Shown: piece after piece, positions 1-9,009 of the stretch
Layout of the letters: each line of letters opens with the position of its first letter
Position numbering within the stretch: the stretch's first letter is position 1
DNA from: Hyphomicrobiales bacterium
GTDB taxonomy: Bacteria; Pseudomonadota; Alphaproteobacteria; Rhizobiales; Xanthobacteraceae
Length of the DNA: 37,142 nt
Reading direction: 5' to 3'
NCBI GenBank assembly: GCA_013911975.1
Contig: JACESF010000041.1
Location: 1 to 37,142 of the forward strand
Notes under the pieces: generated by a model
Databases searched by the model: none
What the model saw: only the letters and a program-made list of their open reading frames with translations
Told to the model about the DNA's origin: nothing
Made by a program: the position numbers and the translations under genes

Positions 1-50
1 CAATGGTACTTCGTCTCAAGACGCGGGAGAGTAGGTCGCTGCCAGGCCTG
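1..50 (+). rRNA. rrf: 5S ribosomal RNA, 3' end (partial)
   Basis: The first ~48 bases match the 3' part of an alphaproteobacterial 5S rRNA: the segment ending in GGGAGAGTAGGTCGCTGCC and the closing helix strand GCCAGGC near 41-47. The 5' part lies before the window. The window therefore begins at the end of an rRNA operon. No tRNA-fMet, which follows 5S in some alphaproteobacterial rrn operons, is visible downstream. The exact 3' end is uncertain by a few bases. Confidence 0.9.
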
Positions 51-102
51 CAAAGGACATGACCGGGAAAAACAAAACGCCCTCATCACGATACACAACA
101 CA

Positions 103-136
103 AAGCCCCGCGCCGGTGAATAACCGCGCGGGGCTT
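103..136. terminator. rrn / CHAD-gene terminator hairpin
   Basis: A 10-bp perfect stem (AAGCCCCGCG at 103-112 with CGCGGGGCTT at 127-136) encloses a 14-nt loop about 55 nt after the 5S end. On plus it would end the rRNA operon. On minus it is followed by a T-rich run and would also serve the CHAD gene that ends at 253. Function is inferred from structure and position. Confidence 0.75.
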
Positions 137-252
137 CGTGCTGTCTGGAGATGGCCGTTGGCGATGGCTGTTGGCGATGGCTGTTGGCGCTTGCTGGACA
201 GGCGTCCGATGGACAGGACGATCGCCAGCCGAGCCGCCGCAGAAAGCCGCGC

Positions 253-1155
253 TCACGCCCGCGCGGTCGATGGCTCCGTGCGCTTCTTCCCGCTCTGCCG
301 CACGCGACGCGCCGCCTTCCGCCCGAACACCCGTGGCTTGACCCGGAACAAATCCGCATGGAGCCGCCGCGCCTTGCGCGTCAGCGTCTCCTGAAGGGCC
401 TCCGCCGCGGTCTCTACGCGCGTCACCAGCTCGTCCGGCAAGGCGCCCCGCGCGCTTTCGAGGCGATGGCGCAGCGTCTCCACGTCCTGAAAGCGCCCCA
501 GAATGTCCCGCAGCTTCTGTGTCCGGGCCGCCCGAGCGGCGCCGCGCCCTTCGGCCACGTCGGCGAGGAACGACATCTGGTAACGATGGGTCACCACCCG
601 CTTGCGCAGATCGTGCAGCGCCTCGGGGTCCGAAACGTCCAGCGCGTCCCGCGCCTTGGCATAGCCCTTCCGCAATCCGGCGAGCACGTCGGCCCGCGCG
701 GCCTGCGCGTCCAGCACCCGGGCATGGCGACGGCGCGCGTCGGACAGCCAGCGCCGCAGCACCCGTTCATGGGCGCCGGGGCTGCCGTCCACATCCACCG
801 CCGCCACCAGCGCCTCGATGGCCCGGGCCGCATCCTCATGGGCGAGGCCGGCCGCGACGAGATCGGCCAGGGCGTCGCGCGAGGCCTGGTTGTCCCGCGC
901 GCCCGACAATTCCCGTGCGGCGGCGGCGGCGGCGCGCCGCGCGGCCTGCGCGTCGGTGCCGGGAATGAGGCGCATCAGGGCGCGATACTCCTTCAGCGCC
1001 TTGCGGGCCTCATGCACCATCACCACCGCGTCGCTCGCGGCCAAGGCCCGCTCCACCTTGTCGAGGGCCGATTCGAGGCGCGCGGCCAAGGGCATGCCAA
1101 GCGGGAGGCTCCCTTCGGCAGGCGCCCGCACGGCATCATCAGGGCTGGTGGACAT
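253..1155 (-). CDS. CHAD domain-containing protein
   Basis: A 300-aa protein made mostly of Arg/Ala/Leu-rich helices. It carries the two hallmark repeats of the CHAD (conserved histidine alpha-helical) domain: VHEARKALKEYRALMRLI near residues 47-64 and LHDLRKRVVTHRYQMSFL in the middle, each with the conserved His followed by Arg/Lys. CHAD domains bind inorganic polyphosphate through these basic helices and often localise to polyphosphate granules. This copy stands alone, without the CYTH triphosphatase domain to which CHAD is sometimes fused. The C-terminus is very basic (GRKAARRVRQSGKKR). The ATG at 1155 has a good ribosome binding site, GGGGAG, just upstream. The gene is monocistronic. The exact role is unknown; polyphosphate binding is inferred from the family. 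Confidence 0.85.
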   Translation of the reverse strand: MSTSPDDAVRAPAEGSLPLGMPLAARLESALDKVERALAASDAVVMVHEARKALKEYRALMRLIPGTDAQAARRAAAAAARELSGARDNQASRDALADLVAAGLAHEDAARAIEALVAAVDVDGSPGAHERVLRRWLSDARRRHARVLDAQAARADVLAGLRKGYAKARDALDVSDPEALHDLRKRVVTHRYQMSFLADVAEGRGAARAARTQKLRDILGRFQDVETLRHRLESARGALPDELVTRVETAAEALQETLTRKARRLHADLFRVKPRVFGRKAARRVRQSGKKRTEPSTARA

Positions 1156-1482
1156 GACGCTCCCCGTCCAAATGTTACGAACACGTAACCTGTGTCATTC
1201 CAGCAACTATCTCACAGGCCCGCCCGCCTGTCGCCCTCGGGGATCGCGGGGGGATGGAAAAGCCAAGATCATTCAAGGCTCCGCAAGGGAATTGCATCCC
1301 ATATGGGCGAGTGCTTCGAATTGGACTGATTTTAAACAAAGGATTTCCAGACCCTGTTTGTATTCAGTCTAATTCATATGTTTCCATCTGTATCTTGCAG
1401 TAAAGGACCCCAGCATCCTAGGAGTCGCGCCCTAATCAGATCTTTGATCATTCATGCGGGCGGGACATTAAGGAGTTGCGAT
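1156..1482. other. intergenic region between CHAD gene and siderophore receptor (promoters)
   Basis: A 327-nt divergent spacer with no gene that I can support. Positions 1310-1390 are clearly more AT-rich than the surroundings and probably hold the iron-regulated promoter of the receptor. A 10-bp palindrome CCCATATGGG lies at 1298-1307. I do not see a convincing Fur, Irr (ICE) or RirA (IRO) box, so the regulator is open. An open frame extends upstream of the receptor start to 1378, but it lacks a ribosome binding site and is taken as non-coding. Confidence 0.5.
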
Positions 1483-3798
1483 ATGGGCCGGGCTGGTTCA
1501 ACTGCGGGCATCCGATCCCTCAAGCATGCGGACGCGCGTGGCGCCCTGAAAGGCCCCCTCCAACTGGGTGTCGGATTTGCCTCCGCCATGGTGGGCGTTC
1601 CGGCCTTCGCGCAGCAGGCCGCGTCCACGTCCGAGCTGGAACTGCCAACCGTGCAGGTGCAGGACAATACGGGCGGCTTCGTCGCCACCACGACGGGCGT
1701 TGCCCGCCTGCCGGTGCCGATCTTCGACATGCCGCAGCAGGTCAATGTGGTGACCGAGAAGGTGCTGCAGCAGCAGAATGACACCACGCTGGAGCAGGCG
1801 CTGCGCAATATCTCCGGCATCACCTTCAGCGCCGGCGAGGGTGGCAACCAGGGTGACTCGCCCATCATCCGCGGCTTCTCCGCCCGCGGCGACATCTTCC
1901 GCGACGGCATCCGCGATACCGGCTGGTACACCCGCGACATGTTCAACATCGAGGCGGTGGAGGTCTTCATGGGACCGTCCTCCTTCGCCTTCGGCCGCGG
2001 CTCCACGGGCGGCGTCATCAACATGGTGTCGAAGCTGCCCAAGAACGCCACCTTCGTGGAAGGCGACGTGACCGGCTATTCGCAGGGCGGCTGGCGCGCC
2101 ACCCTCGATGCCAATGCCAAGGTGAACGACAACCTCTATGGCCGCATCAATTTGATGGGCCAGAATGTCGATACCGCCGACCGCAACAACGTGAACTCCG
2201 AGCGCTGGGGCATCGCGCCGTCGGTGACGTTCAACCTGAACGACAAGACCACGGTCACGGCCTCCTACTATTACCAGCACGAGAGCGGCACCCCGGACTA
2301 TGGCGTGCCGTACCTGCCCTCGCCCTCGCTGAGCACCTCGGCGGGCAATTTCGGCCAGCCCACCGGCGGCTATTACGGCAACGGCCAGGCCACCCCGCCG
2401 GTCCCCGTGCCCCGCAGCAACTGGTACGGCGTGACCAACGGCCCGTTCGCGGACCAGCTCACCACCGACACGAACATGGCCACGCTCTATATCGAGCATG
2501 AGCTGAACGACTTCGTGACCCTGAGCAACGGCACCCGCTACACGGCCAACGACCGCAATGTCATCGTGACGGCGCCGCGCAGCCTCGGCACGGCCACGGG
2601 CAACACCAACGTGCCCAGCCTCTATCCCGTGCAGAGCATGACCATCGGCATGCAGCGGTTCAATACCATCACGGACAACACCCAGCTCTCGAACATCACC
2701 GACATGGTGGCGAAGTTCGAGACCGGCATCTTCAAGCACACGCTGAATGCCGGCATGGAGCTGACCAAGGAAACCCGCGACCAGCAGCGCACCAACCTGT
2801 GCAGCCCCACGGCCGCCATGTGCCGCACCAGCCTGTGGGCGCCGAACAATTACTCGCCTACCCTGGGCGTCGGCGGCTTCGCCAATTACGCGCCCACCTC
2901 CAACAATACGGACATGACCGACGTGGCCTTCTACGGCGGCAACCAGATTGCCATCGGCGACCACTGGCAGGTCATGGGTGGCTTCCGCTGGGATATGGCG
3001 GACACCACCTACCAGTCTGTGGCCGCCAACGGCGCGGTCTCCACGCTCCAGAACAGCGAGAGCCTGTTCAACTATCGGTTCGGCGTCGTCTACTCGCCCA
3101 TCCAGACGGTGAACCTCTACGTCACCTACGGAACGTCGTCGAACCCCTCGTCGGAATATGGCGTGCTGGCCAACGACACCGTCACCCTGGCGCCGGAGAG
3201 CAATGACACCTGGGAAGCGGGCGTGAAGGCGGAAGTGCTTGATGGCCGGGTGATCCTCACCGGCGCCCTGTTCCAGACCATGAAGACCAACACCCGCGTC
3301 CCCACCGATCCCGTGGCGGGCCTCCCGCCCCAGGTGCTGGGCGGCGAGCAGCGGGTGCGCGGCGTCTCGCTGGGCGCCGGCGGCGCGCTCACCGAGCAGT
3401 GGGACCTGACGCTGAGCTACACCTACATGCAGACGGAGATTCTGAGCGTCGGCTCGGCGCCCACCCTGGCGAGCCTCGCCACCGTGGGCAAGGAACTGCC
3501 CAACGCCCCGCCGAACTCCTTCTCCATGTGGACCAGCTACGACATCACCCCCCAGCTCACCATCGCCGGCGGCGCCACCTTCAACGACGATACGTTCGCC
3601 AACGCGAACAATACCGTCTACGTGCCGTCCTATTGGAACTTCGACGCCATGGCGAGCTACCAGTTCACCAAGAACTTCCAGGTTCAGCTCAACGTCTACA
3701 ACCTGACCAACGAGCTGTACTACGCCCAGTATTATGGCGGCCACGCCGTGCCCGCCGCCGGGCGCTACGCCACCCTGACGGCCCGCGCGACCTTCTGA
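1483..3798 (+). CDS. TonB-dependent siderophore receptor, Fiu-like
   Basis: A 771-aa outer-membrane receptor that would import an Fe(III)-siderophore, driven by TonB/ExbBD. I chose the ATG at 1483 because TAAGGAG lies 7 nt upstream. It gives an N-terminus with a long polar n-region and a signal sequence ending near VPAFAQQ. The plug domain follows, with PVPIFDMPQQVNVVT, the TLEQALRNISGI motif and RGFSARGDIFRDGIRD, then EAVEVFMGPSSFAFGRGSTGG. A 22-strand barrel comes next, rich in Asn/Thr/Tyr with alternating patterns. The chain ends in the aromatic residue typical of barrel proteins (ATLTARATF). The next gene is a PiuC/YbiX-type hydroxylase, the same pairing as fiu-ybiX in E. coli and piuA-piuC in Pseudomonas. 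This supports a catecholate-type siderophore receptor. The actual ligand cannot be read from sequence. Confidence 0.9.
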   Translation: MGRAGSTAGIRSLKHADARGALKGPLQLGVGFASAMVGVPAFAQQAASTSELELPTVQVQDNTGGFVATTTGVARLPVPIFDMPQQVNVVTEKVLQQQNDTTLEQALRNISGITFSAGEGGNQGDSPIIRGFSARGDIFRDGIRDTGWYTRDMFNIEAVEVFMGPSSFAFGRGSTGGVINMVSKLPKNATFVEGDVTGYSQGGWRATLDANAKVNDNLYGRINLMGQNVDTADRNNVNSERWGIAPSVTFNLNDKTTVTASYYYQHESGTPDYGVPYLPSPSLSTSAGNFGQPTGGYYGNGQATPPVPVPRSNWYGVTNGPFADQLTTDTNMATLYIEHELNDFVTLSNGTRYTANDRNVIVTAPRSLGTATGNTNVPSLYPVQSMTIGMQRFNTITDNTQLSNITDMVAKFETGIFKHTLNAGMELTKETRDQQRTNLCSPTAAMCRTSLWAPNNYSPTLGVGGFANYAPTSNNTDMTDVAFYGGNQIAIGDHWQVMGGFRWDMADTTYQSVAANGAVSTLQNSESLFNYRFGVVYSPIQTVNLYVTYGTSSNPSSEYGVLANDTVTLAPESNDTWEAGVKAEVLDGRVILTGALFQTMKTNTRVPTDPVAGLPPQVLGGEQRVRGVSLGAGGALTEQWDLTLSYTYMQTEILSVGSAPTLASLATVGKELPNAPPNSFSMWTSYDITPQLTIAGGATFNDDTFANANNTVYVPSYWNFDAMASYQFTKNFQVQLNVYNLTNELYYAQYYGGHAVPAAGRYATLTARATF

Positions 3799-3812
3799 TC
3801 CGCGCCCAGGCC

Positions 3813-3847
3813 GACCCGCGCCGCCACGACCTCCGGCGGCGCGGGTC
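3813..3847 (+). terminator. hairpin between receptor and hydroxylase
   Basis: A perfect 13-bp stem (GACCCGCGCCGCC at 3813-3825, complement at 3835-3847) with a 9-nt loop, followed by a CTTTCGTTT stretch. It starts 15 nt after the receptor stop and ends 24 nt before the hydroxylase ATG. It may act as a partial terminator that lowers expression of the second gene, or as a 3' stabiliser of the receptor mRNA. Confidence 0.65.
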
Positions 3848-3870
3848 CTTTCGTTTCAAGGTCTCCGCTC

Positions 3871-4551
3871 ATGATGCTGCACATTCCCAATGTCCTGACC
3901 CCCGATCAGGTGGCGCGCTGCCGCCGCATGTTCGAGCGCGCGAACTGGGTGGACGGGCGCGTGACGGCGGGCGCGCAGACCAGCGCCGTGAAGCGCAACC
4001 TCCAGATCCCCGATGACGACCCGGAAGCCCTGGAATGCGGCCAGATGATCGTCGCCGCGCTCCATCGCAGCGGACTGTTCATGTCGGCGGTCCTGCCGCT
4101 GCGGGTCTTGCCGCCCATGTTCAACCGCTATGACGAGGGGATGACCTTCGGCTCCCATGTGGACAATGCCATCCGCCGTATCCGCACCACCGGCGAGACC
4201 ATGCGCACGGACGTGTCCACCACCCTGTTCCTCTCCGACCCGGACGATTACGAGGGCGGCGAGCTCGTGGTGGAGGACACCTACGGCACCCACGCGGTGA
4301 AGCTGCCGGCCGGAGACGCCATCATCTATCCGGCCACCTCGCTCCACCATGTCACGCCGGTCACGCAGGGGGCGCGCATCTCGTCCTTCTTCTGGACCCA
4401 GAGCCTGATCCGCAACGACGGGCGGCGCGGCCTGCTGTTCGACATGGACATGGCCATCATGCGCCTGAACCAGGACCATCCCGGCCATCCCTCGGCCGTG
4501 CAGCTCACGGGCGTCTACCACAATCTCCTGCGCGAATGGTCCGAGGCCTGA
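3871..4551 (+). CDS. piuC: Fe(II)/2-oxoglutarate PKHD-type hydroxylase, PiuC/YbiX family
   Basis: A 226-aa cytosolic dioxygenase of the PKHD-type (prolyl 4-hydroxylase-like) family. The iron-binding triad is visible: His96-x-Asp98 in [10 protein letters not shown] and a distal His159 in [13 protein letters not shown]. The 2-oxoglutarate-binding Arg follows at about 169 ([10 protein letters not shown]). The length matches the family norm of about 226 aa. Relatives sit beside TonB siderophore receptors and are induced by iron starvation. Their substrate is not firmly known. The start at 3871 is the first of two adjacent ATG codons. It is probably co-transcribed with the receptor 72 nt upstream, subject to the intervening hairpin. 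Confidence 0.9.
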   Translation: MMLHIPNVLTPDQVARCRRMFERANWVDGRVTAGAQTSAVKRNLQIPDDDPEALECGQMIVAALHRSGLFMSAVLPLRVLPPMFNRYDEGMTFGSHVDNAIRRIRTTGETMRTDVSTTLFLSDPDDYEGGELVVEDTYGTHAVKLPAGDAIIYPATSLHHVTPVTQGARISSFFWTQSLIRNDGRRGLLFDMDMAIMRLNQDHPGHPSAVQLTGVYHNLLREWSEA

Positions 4552-4660
4552 GACGCTGCCTGCGCCTCATTGGAATTGATTTCAGGTGAGCCAAGGCGCA
4601 TAAATCCTCCCCGGATCAAATCGATTAGATATCCGCGTGCAGCGGGTCAGGGAGACAGCC

Positions 4661-6475
4661 ATGGCGGGTGCGGGCAACAATAAGAACGGCGAGGGCCGCA
4701 AGCTGCGCTCCCAGCTCTGGTTCGACAATCCCGACAATCCCGGCATGACCGCGCTCTATCTCGAGCGCTATCTCAATTTCGGCCTCACCCGCGCGGAGCT
4801 TCAGTCCGGCAAGCCCATCATCGGCATCGCCCAGACGGGCTCCGACCTCTCCCCCTGCAACCGCCACCACCTGGACCTGGCGAAGCGCGTGCGCGAGGGC
4901 ATCGCGGCGGCGGGCGGCATTCCGTTCGAATTCCCGGTCCATCCCATCCAGGAGACCGGCAAGCGCCCCACCGCCGCGCTGGACCGCAACCTCGCCTATC
5001 TCGGCCTCGTGGAGGTGCTTTACGGCTATCCGCTGGACGGCGTGGTGCTCACCACCGGCTGCGACAAGACCACGCCCGCCTGCATCATGGCGGCGGCGAC
5101 CGTGAACATCCCGGCCATCGTGCTCTCGGGCGGCCCCATGCTGAACGGCTGGTGGAAGGGCGAGCGCACGGGCTCGGGCACGGTGGTGTGGAAGGCCCGT
5201 GCCGAGCACGCGGCGGGTGAGATCGACTACGACACCTTCATGGATTTGGTGGCCTCCTCGGCTCCCTCCGTGGGCCATTGCAACACCATGGGCACCGCGT
5301 CCACCATGAACGGGCTCGCGGAAGCGCTGGGCATGTCGCTGCCGGGCTGCGCGGCCATTCCCGCGCCCTATCGCGAGCGCGGGCAGATCGCCTATGAGAC
5401 CGGCAAGCGCATCGTGGACATGGTGTGGGAGGACCTGAAGCCTTCCGACATCCTCACCCGCGAGGCGTTCGAGAACGCCATCCGCGTGAATTCCGCCATC
5501 GGCGGCTCCACCAATGCGCCCATCCATCTCAACGCCATCGCCCGGCATGTGGGCGTGCCGCTGAGCGTGGATGACTGGCAGGCGGTGGGCCATGCCATCC
5601 CGCTGCTGGTGAACCTCCAGCCCGCGGGTGAATATCTGGGCGAGGAATTCCACCGGGCCGGCGGCATCCCCGCCGTGGTGGCCGAGCTGATCGGCGCGGG
5701 CAAGATCCACGAGGGCGCGCTCACCGTGAACGGGCGCGGCATCGGCGAGAATTGCCGGGGCAAGTTCTCCTGGGACCGGGAGGTGATCCGCGCCTACGAC
5801 CAGCCGCTGAAGGCGGAGGCGGGCTTCATCGTCCTGCGCGGCAACCTGTTCGACAACGCCATCATGAAGACCAGCGTCATCTCGGAGGATTTCCGCGCGC
5901 GCTTCCTGTCCAATCCCGCCGACCCCGAGGCCTTCGAGGGCCGGGCCGTGGTGTTCGAGGGGCCGGAGGACTACCACCACCGCATCGACGATGCCGACCT
6001 CGGCATCGACGAGCGCACCCTGCTCTTCATCCGGGGCACCGGGCCGCTGGGCTATCCCGGCGGGGCGGAGGTGGTGAACATGCAGCCGCCCGCCGCCCTC
6101 ATCAAGAAGGGGATCACGGCGCTGCCCTGCATCGGCGACGGGCGCCAGTCCGGCACGTCCGGCTCGCCCTCCATCCTCAACGCCTCGCCCGAGGCGGCGG
6201 CGGGCGGCGGCCTCGCGCTGCTGCGCACCGGCGACCGGGTGCGCATCGACCTCGCCAAGGGCACGGCGGACATCCTCATTTCCGATGCGGAATTGTCGGA
6301 GCGCCGGGCGGCCCTGGACGCGGCGGGCGGCTTCCCCATCCCCGCGAGCCAGACGCCCTGGCAGGAAATCCAGCGCGGCATGGTGGAGCAGTTCGACGAG
6401 GGCATGGTGCTGAAGCCCGCGGTGAAGTACCAGCGGGTGGCCCAGACCATGGGCGTTCCCCGCGACAATCACTAG
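4661..6475 (+). CDS. IlvD/Edd family sugar-acid dehydratase (L-arabonate/D-xylonate dehydratase type)
   Basis: A 604-aa Fe-S dehydratase that would convert an aldonic acid to its 2-keto-3-deoxy derivative. The three cluster cysteines are present: Cys66 ([12 protein letters not shown]), Cys134 ([13 protein letters not shown]) and Cys207 ([12 protein letters not shown]). The spacing equals that of the rhizobial L-arabonate dehydratase. [20 protein letters not shown] and [16 protein letters not shown] are also family signatures. The long N-terminal [22 protein letters not shown] is typical of the pentonate/hexonate group and not of dihydroxy-acid dehydratase or 6-phosphogluconate dehydratase. 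I chose the ATG at 4661 because AGGGAG lies 6 nt upstream; a GTG at 4637 is also in frame. It heads a cluster with a GNAT (7-nt gap), an SDR and a DenD-like enzyme. The substrate is not determinable. Confidence 0.9.
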   Translation: MAGAGNNKNGEGRKLRSQLWFDNPDNPGMTALYLERYLNFGLTRAELQSGKPIIGIAQTGSDLSPCNRHHLDLAKRVREGIAAAGGIPFEFPVHPIQETGKRPTAALDRNLAYLGLVEVLYGYPLDGVVLTTGCDKTTPACIMAAATVNIPAIVLSGGPMLNGWWKGERTGSGTVVWKARAEHAAGEIDYDTFMDLVASSAPSVGHCNTMGTASTMNGLAEALGMSLPGCAAIPAPYRERGQIAYETGKRIVDMVWEDLKPSDILTREAFENAIRVNSAIGGSTNAPIHLNAIARHVGVPLSVDDWQAVGHAIPLLVNLQPAGEYLGEEFHRAGGIPAVVAELIGAGKIHEGALTVNGRGIGENCRGKFSWDREVIRAYDQPLKAEAGFIVLRGNLFDNAIMKTSVISEDFRARFLSNPADPEAFEGRAVVFEGPEDYHHRIDDADLGIDERTLLFIRGTGPLGYPGGAEVVNMQPPAALIKKGITALPCIGDGRQSGTSGSPSILNASPEAAAGGGLALLRTGDRVRIDLAKGTADILISDAELSERRAALDAAGGFPIPASQTPWQEIQRGMVEQFDEGMVLKPAVKYQRVAQTMGVPRDNH

Positions 6476-6482
6476 GCCAGCC

Positions 6483-7181
6483 ATGACCTCTCATTCCCAG
6501 CCGGTCGGCGCCATCGTGGACGGCCCGCCCGCGCGGCGGCCCGAGCGCACGCGCCTCGAAGGGCGGCACATCGCCGTCGTGCCGTTCGAGCCGCAGCGCC
6601 ACGCCGCCGCCCTCTATGCCGCCTCCCACGGGCCGGGCGGCGAGGCGCTGTGGACGTATCTGTCGGTGGGGCCGTTCGCGGACGAGGCGAGCTTCCGGCA
6701 GACCTATGAGGATTTGGCGGCGAAGTCCGACCCGTTGCTGTTCGCCCTGGTGGACCCCGAGACTGAGGCGCCGCTCGGCCACGCCACCTATATGCGCATG
6801 GAGCCGGCCCAGCGGGTGGTGGAGGTGGGCAACATCCTGTTCACGCCCGCGCTTGCCCGCACGCCCGCGGCCACCGAGGCCATGTATCTCATGGCCCGCC
6901 ATGCCTTCGACGAACTGGGCTACCGGCGCTACGAGTGGAAGTGCAACGCGCTGAACGCGCCCTCCCGCCGCTCCGCGCTGCGGCTCGGCTTCACCTTCGA
7001 GGGCGAGTTCCGCCAGCACATGATCACCAAGGGGCGCAACCGGGATACCACCTGGTTTTCGCTGCTGGACACCGAATGGCCGCGCGCCAAGGCGGCCTTC
7101 GAGGCGTGGCTGGCGCCAGACAATTTCGATGCCGAGGGGCGCCAGAAGCGCCGCCTGGAGGCCATCCGCGACGAGATGTGA
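6483..7181 (+). CDS. GNAT family N-acetyltransferase
   Basis: A 232-aa protein of the Acetyltransf_3 (RimJ/RimL-like) group. The central region carries LGHATYMRMEPAQRVVEVGNILF, the beta-strand core, followed by the acetyl-CoA-binding helix region where family members have A-T-E-A-M-Y-L. The C-terminal NAPSRRSALRLGFTFEG is the typical alpha4/beta6 motif. The family transfers acetyl groups to amines or to protein N-termini. It starts 7 nt after the dehydratase stop, so it is translationally linked to it. Its role in a sugar-acid cluster is unclear and the acceptor is unknown. Confidence 0.85.
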   Translation: MTSHSQPVGAIVDGPPARRPERTRLEGRHIAVVPFEPQRHAAALYAASHGPGGEALWTYLSVGPFADEASFRQTYEDLAAKSDPLLFALVDPETEAPLGHATYMRMEPAQRVVEVGNILFTPALARTPAATEAMYLMARHAFDELGYRRYEWKCNALNAPSRRSALRLGFTFEGEFRQHMITKGRNRDTTWFSLLDTEWPRAKAAFEAWLAPDNFDAEGRQKRRLEAIRDEM

Positions 7182-7253
7182 GGCTGCCGGACGCTCCGGC
7201 ACTGACACAAGACTTCAAGGCTGAATACAGCCGGGCACAAGGGACGGACGACC

Positions 7254-7997
7254 ATGGGTGGACGCTTGGAAGGGAAGACCTGCCTCGTGACGGCGGCGGG
7301 CCAGGGCATCGGACGGGCCATCGCCGACACGTTCGCGCGGGAAGGCGCGCGGGTCGTCGCGACGGACCTCGACCTCGACAAGCTCGGCGGCTTTCCGGGC
7401 GAGGCGCGGCGGCTGGACGTGCGCAGCACGCAGGACGTGGAGGCGCTGGCGGGGGAGATCGGCGCGGTAGACGTGCTCGCCAATTGCGCGGGCTATGTGC
7501 ACCAGGGCTCGCTGCTGGACTGTTCCGAGGCGGACTGGGACTTCTCCTTCGACCTCAACGTGAAGTCCATGCACCGCACGCTGAAAGCCTTCGTGCCGCT
7601 GATGCTGGCCAATGGCGGGGGCTCCGTCATCAACATCGCCTCGGCGGCCTCCTCGGTGCGCGGCGTGCCGAACCGCTATGCCTACGGCACCACCAAGGCG
7701 GCCATCATCGGCCTCACCAAGTCGGTGGCGGCGGACTTCATCACGAAGGGCATCCGCGCCAACGCCATCTGCCCCGGCACGGTCCAGTCTCCCTCCCTGG
7801 ACGAGCGCATCGCGGCGGTGGCGGCGCAGACCGGGCGCTCGCTGGACGCCGTGCGGGCGGACTTCGTGGGGCGCCAGCCCATGGGGCGGCTCGGCACCGC
7901 GCAGGAGATCGCAGACCTCGCGCTCTATCTGGCGTCGGACGAAAGCGCCTTCACCACCGGGCAGATCCACCTCATCGACGGCGGCTGGTCGCTCTGA
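7254..7997 (+). CDS. SDR family oxidoreductase, 2-keto-3-deoxy-L-fuconate dehydrogenase-like
   Basis: A 247-aa classical short-chain dehydrogenase. The Rossmann motif TAAGQGIG lies at 14-20, and an acidic residue after beta-2 (ATDLD, 37-41) suggests NAD+ preference. NCAGY lies near 77-81, with catalytic Ser around 130 and Tyr144-x3-Lys148. The segment ICPGTVQSPSLDERI is characteristic of the BDH2/DHRS6-like branch, which includes bacterial enzymes oxidising 2-keto-3-deoxy-L-fuconate or -rhamnonate. The branch assignment comes from memory of this motif, so the substrate is provisional. It lies downstream of the dehydratase, whose product would be a 2-keto-3-deoxy acid. That fits a non-phosphorylative route in which the acid is oxidised before cleavage. 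Confidence 0.85.
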   Translation: MGGRLEGKTCLVTAAGQGIGRAIADTFAREGARVVATDLDLDKLGGFPGEARRLDVRSTQDVEALAGEIGAVDVLANCAGYVHQGSLLDCSEADWDFSFDLNVKSMHRTLKAFVPLMLANGGGSVINIASAASSVRGVPNRYAYGTTKAAIIGLTKSVAADFITKGIRANAICPGTVQSPSLDERIAAVAAQTGRSLDAVRADFVGRQPMGRLGTAQEIADLALYLASDESAFTTGQIHLIDGGWSL

Positions 7998-8026
7998 CCG
8001 GCCCGCGCGGAACAGGACACGCATCC

Positions 8027-9004
8027 ATGCGCATTCTCGTCATCGGCGGCGCCGGAATGGTCGGCCGCAAGCTCATCGAGCGCCTCGCGAAGGACGGGCG
8101 CCTCGGCGGCACGCCCATCACCGCGCTCACGTCCCATGACGTGGTGGCCCCGGCACGCATCGAGGCGCCGTTCCCCATCACGACGCGGGTGTCCGACATC
8201 TCCGTGCCCGGCGAGGCGGCGGCTTTGGTGGCGGACCGACCGGACGTGATCTTCCACCTCGCCGCCATCGTCTCCGGCGAGGCGGAGGCGGATTTCGACA
8301 AGGGCTATCGTATCAATCTGGACGGCACGCGCTTCCTGCTGGACGCGGTGCGGGTCATCGACGGCTATGTCCCCCGCTTCGTCTTCACCTCGTCCATCGC
8401 GGTGTTCGGCGCGCCGTTCCCGGAGGCCATCGGCGACGAGTTCTTCTCCACCCCGCTCACCTCCTACGGCACCCAGAAGGCCATCGGCGAGCTGCTGCTG
8501 GCGGACTATTCGCGGCGCGGCCTGCTGGACGGCATCGGCATCCGCCTGCCCACCATCTGCGTGCGACCGGGCAAGCCCAACAAGGCGGCCTCCGGCTTCT
8601 TCTCCGGCATCATCCGCGAGCCGCTGAACGGCCAGGAGGCGATCCTGCCGGTGTCGGAGGAGGTGATGCACTGGCATGCTTCGCCCCGCGCGGCTGTGGG
8701 CTTCCTGCTCCATGCCGCGACGCTGGACACCGCCCCCATGGGCGCGCGCCGCAGCCTCACCATGCCGGGCCTCGCCGTGACGGTGGGCGAGCAGATCGAG
8801 GCGCTGCGGCGCGTTGCGGGCGACACGGCGGTGGCGCGCATCCGCAGGGAGCCCGACCCGGTCATCGAGACGATCGTGGCGGGCTGGCCCCGGCGGTTCG
8901 ATGCGGCACGGGCGCTGGCGCTCGGCTTCAAGGCCGAGGCCACGTTCGACGACATCATCCGCGTCTATGTGGATGACGAGCTGGGCGGGAAGCTCCCGGC
9001 CTGA
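8027..9004 (+). CDS. denD: D-erythronate dehydrogenase-like NAD-dependent epimerase/dehydratase family protein
   Basis: A 325-aa extended SDR protein strongly resembling DenD, which oxidises D-erythronate to 2-keto-D-erythronate in four-carbon sugar-acid breakdown. Visible motifs are GGAGMVG (7-13, NAD-binding), FHLAAIVSG (76-84), FTSSIAVFG (120-128), Tyr147-x3-Lys151 (SYGTQKA) and RLPTICVRPGKPNKAASGFF. The last of these is typical of the DenD group. The start at 8027 lies 29 nt after the SDR stop. The usual partners OtnC and OtnI are not next to it. The enzyme may therefore act on a related acid supplied by the dehydratase/SDR pair, or on erythronate made elsewhere. Confidence 0.85.
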   Translation: MRILVIGGAGMVGRKLIERLAKDGRLGGTPITALTSHDVVAPARIEAPFPITTRVSDISVPGEAAALVADRPDVIFHLAAIVSGEAEADFDKGYRINLDGTRFLLDAVRVIDGYVPRFVFTSSIAVFGAPFPEAIGDEFFSTPLTSYGTQKAIGELLLADYSRRGLLDGIGIRLPTICVRPGKPNKAASGFFSGIIREPLNGQEAILPVSEEVMHWHASPRAAVGFLLHAATLDTAPMGARRSLTMPGLAVTVGEQIEALRRVAGDTAVARIRREPDPVIETIVAGWPRRFDAARALALGFKAEATFDDIIRVYVDDELGGKLPA

Positions 9005-9009
9005 GCACC

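Noticed and set aside
51..102. Possible tRNA-fMet after the 5S rRNA
   Set aside because: No cloverleaf or CCA-like end could be drawn between 50 and 250; only a terminator hairpin is present.
1184..1210. GTAACC string before the receptor as a third SigF-type promoter
   Set aside because: No CGAA follows at 16 nt (CTAT instead); the same holds for the strings near 580, 15599, 20306 and 27931.
1498..3744. Long open frame antisense to the siderophore receptor (748 codons, minus)
   Set aside because: GC-rich shadow frame with His/Val/Gly/Arg-biased composition and no motif; the plus-strand receptor explains the region.
4576..4630. TTGAT and ATCAA half-sites upstream of the dehydratase
   Set aside because: They are about 35 nt apart, not the 4 nt needed for an FNR/FixK box.
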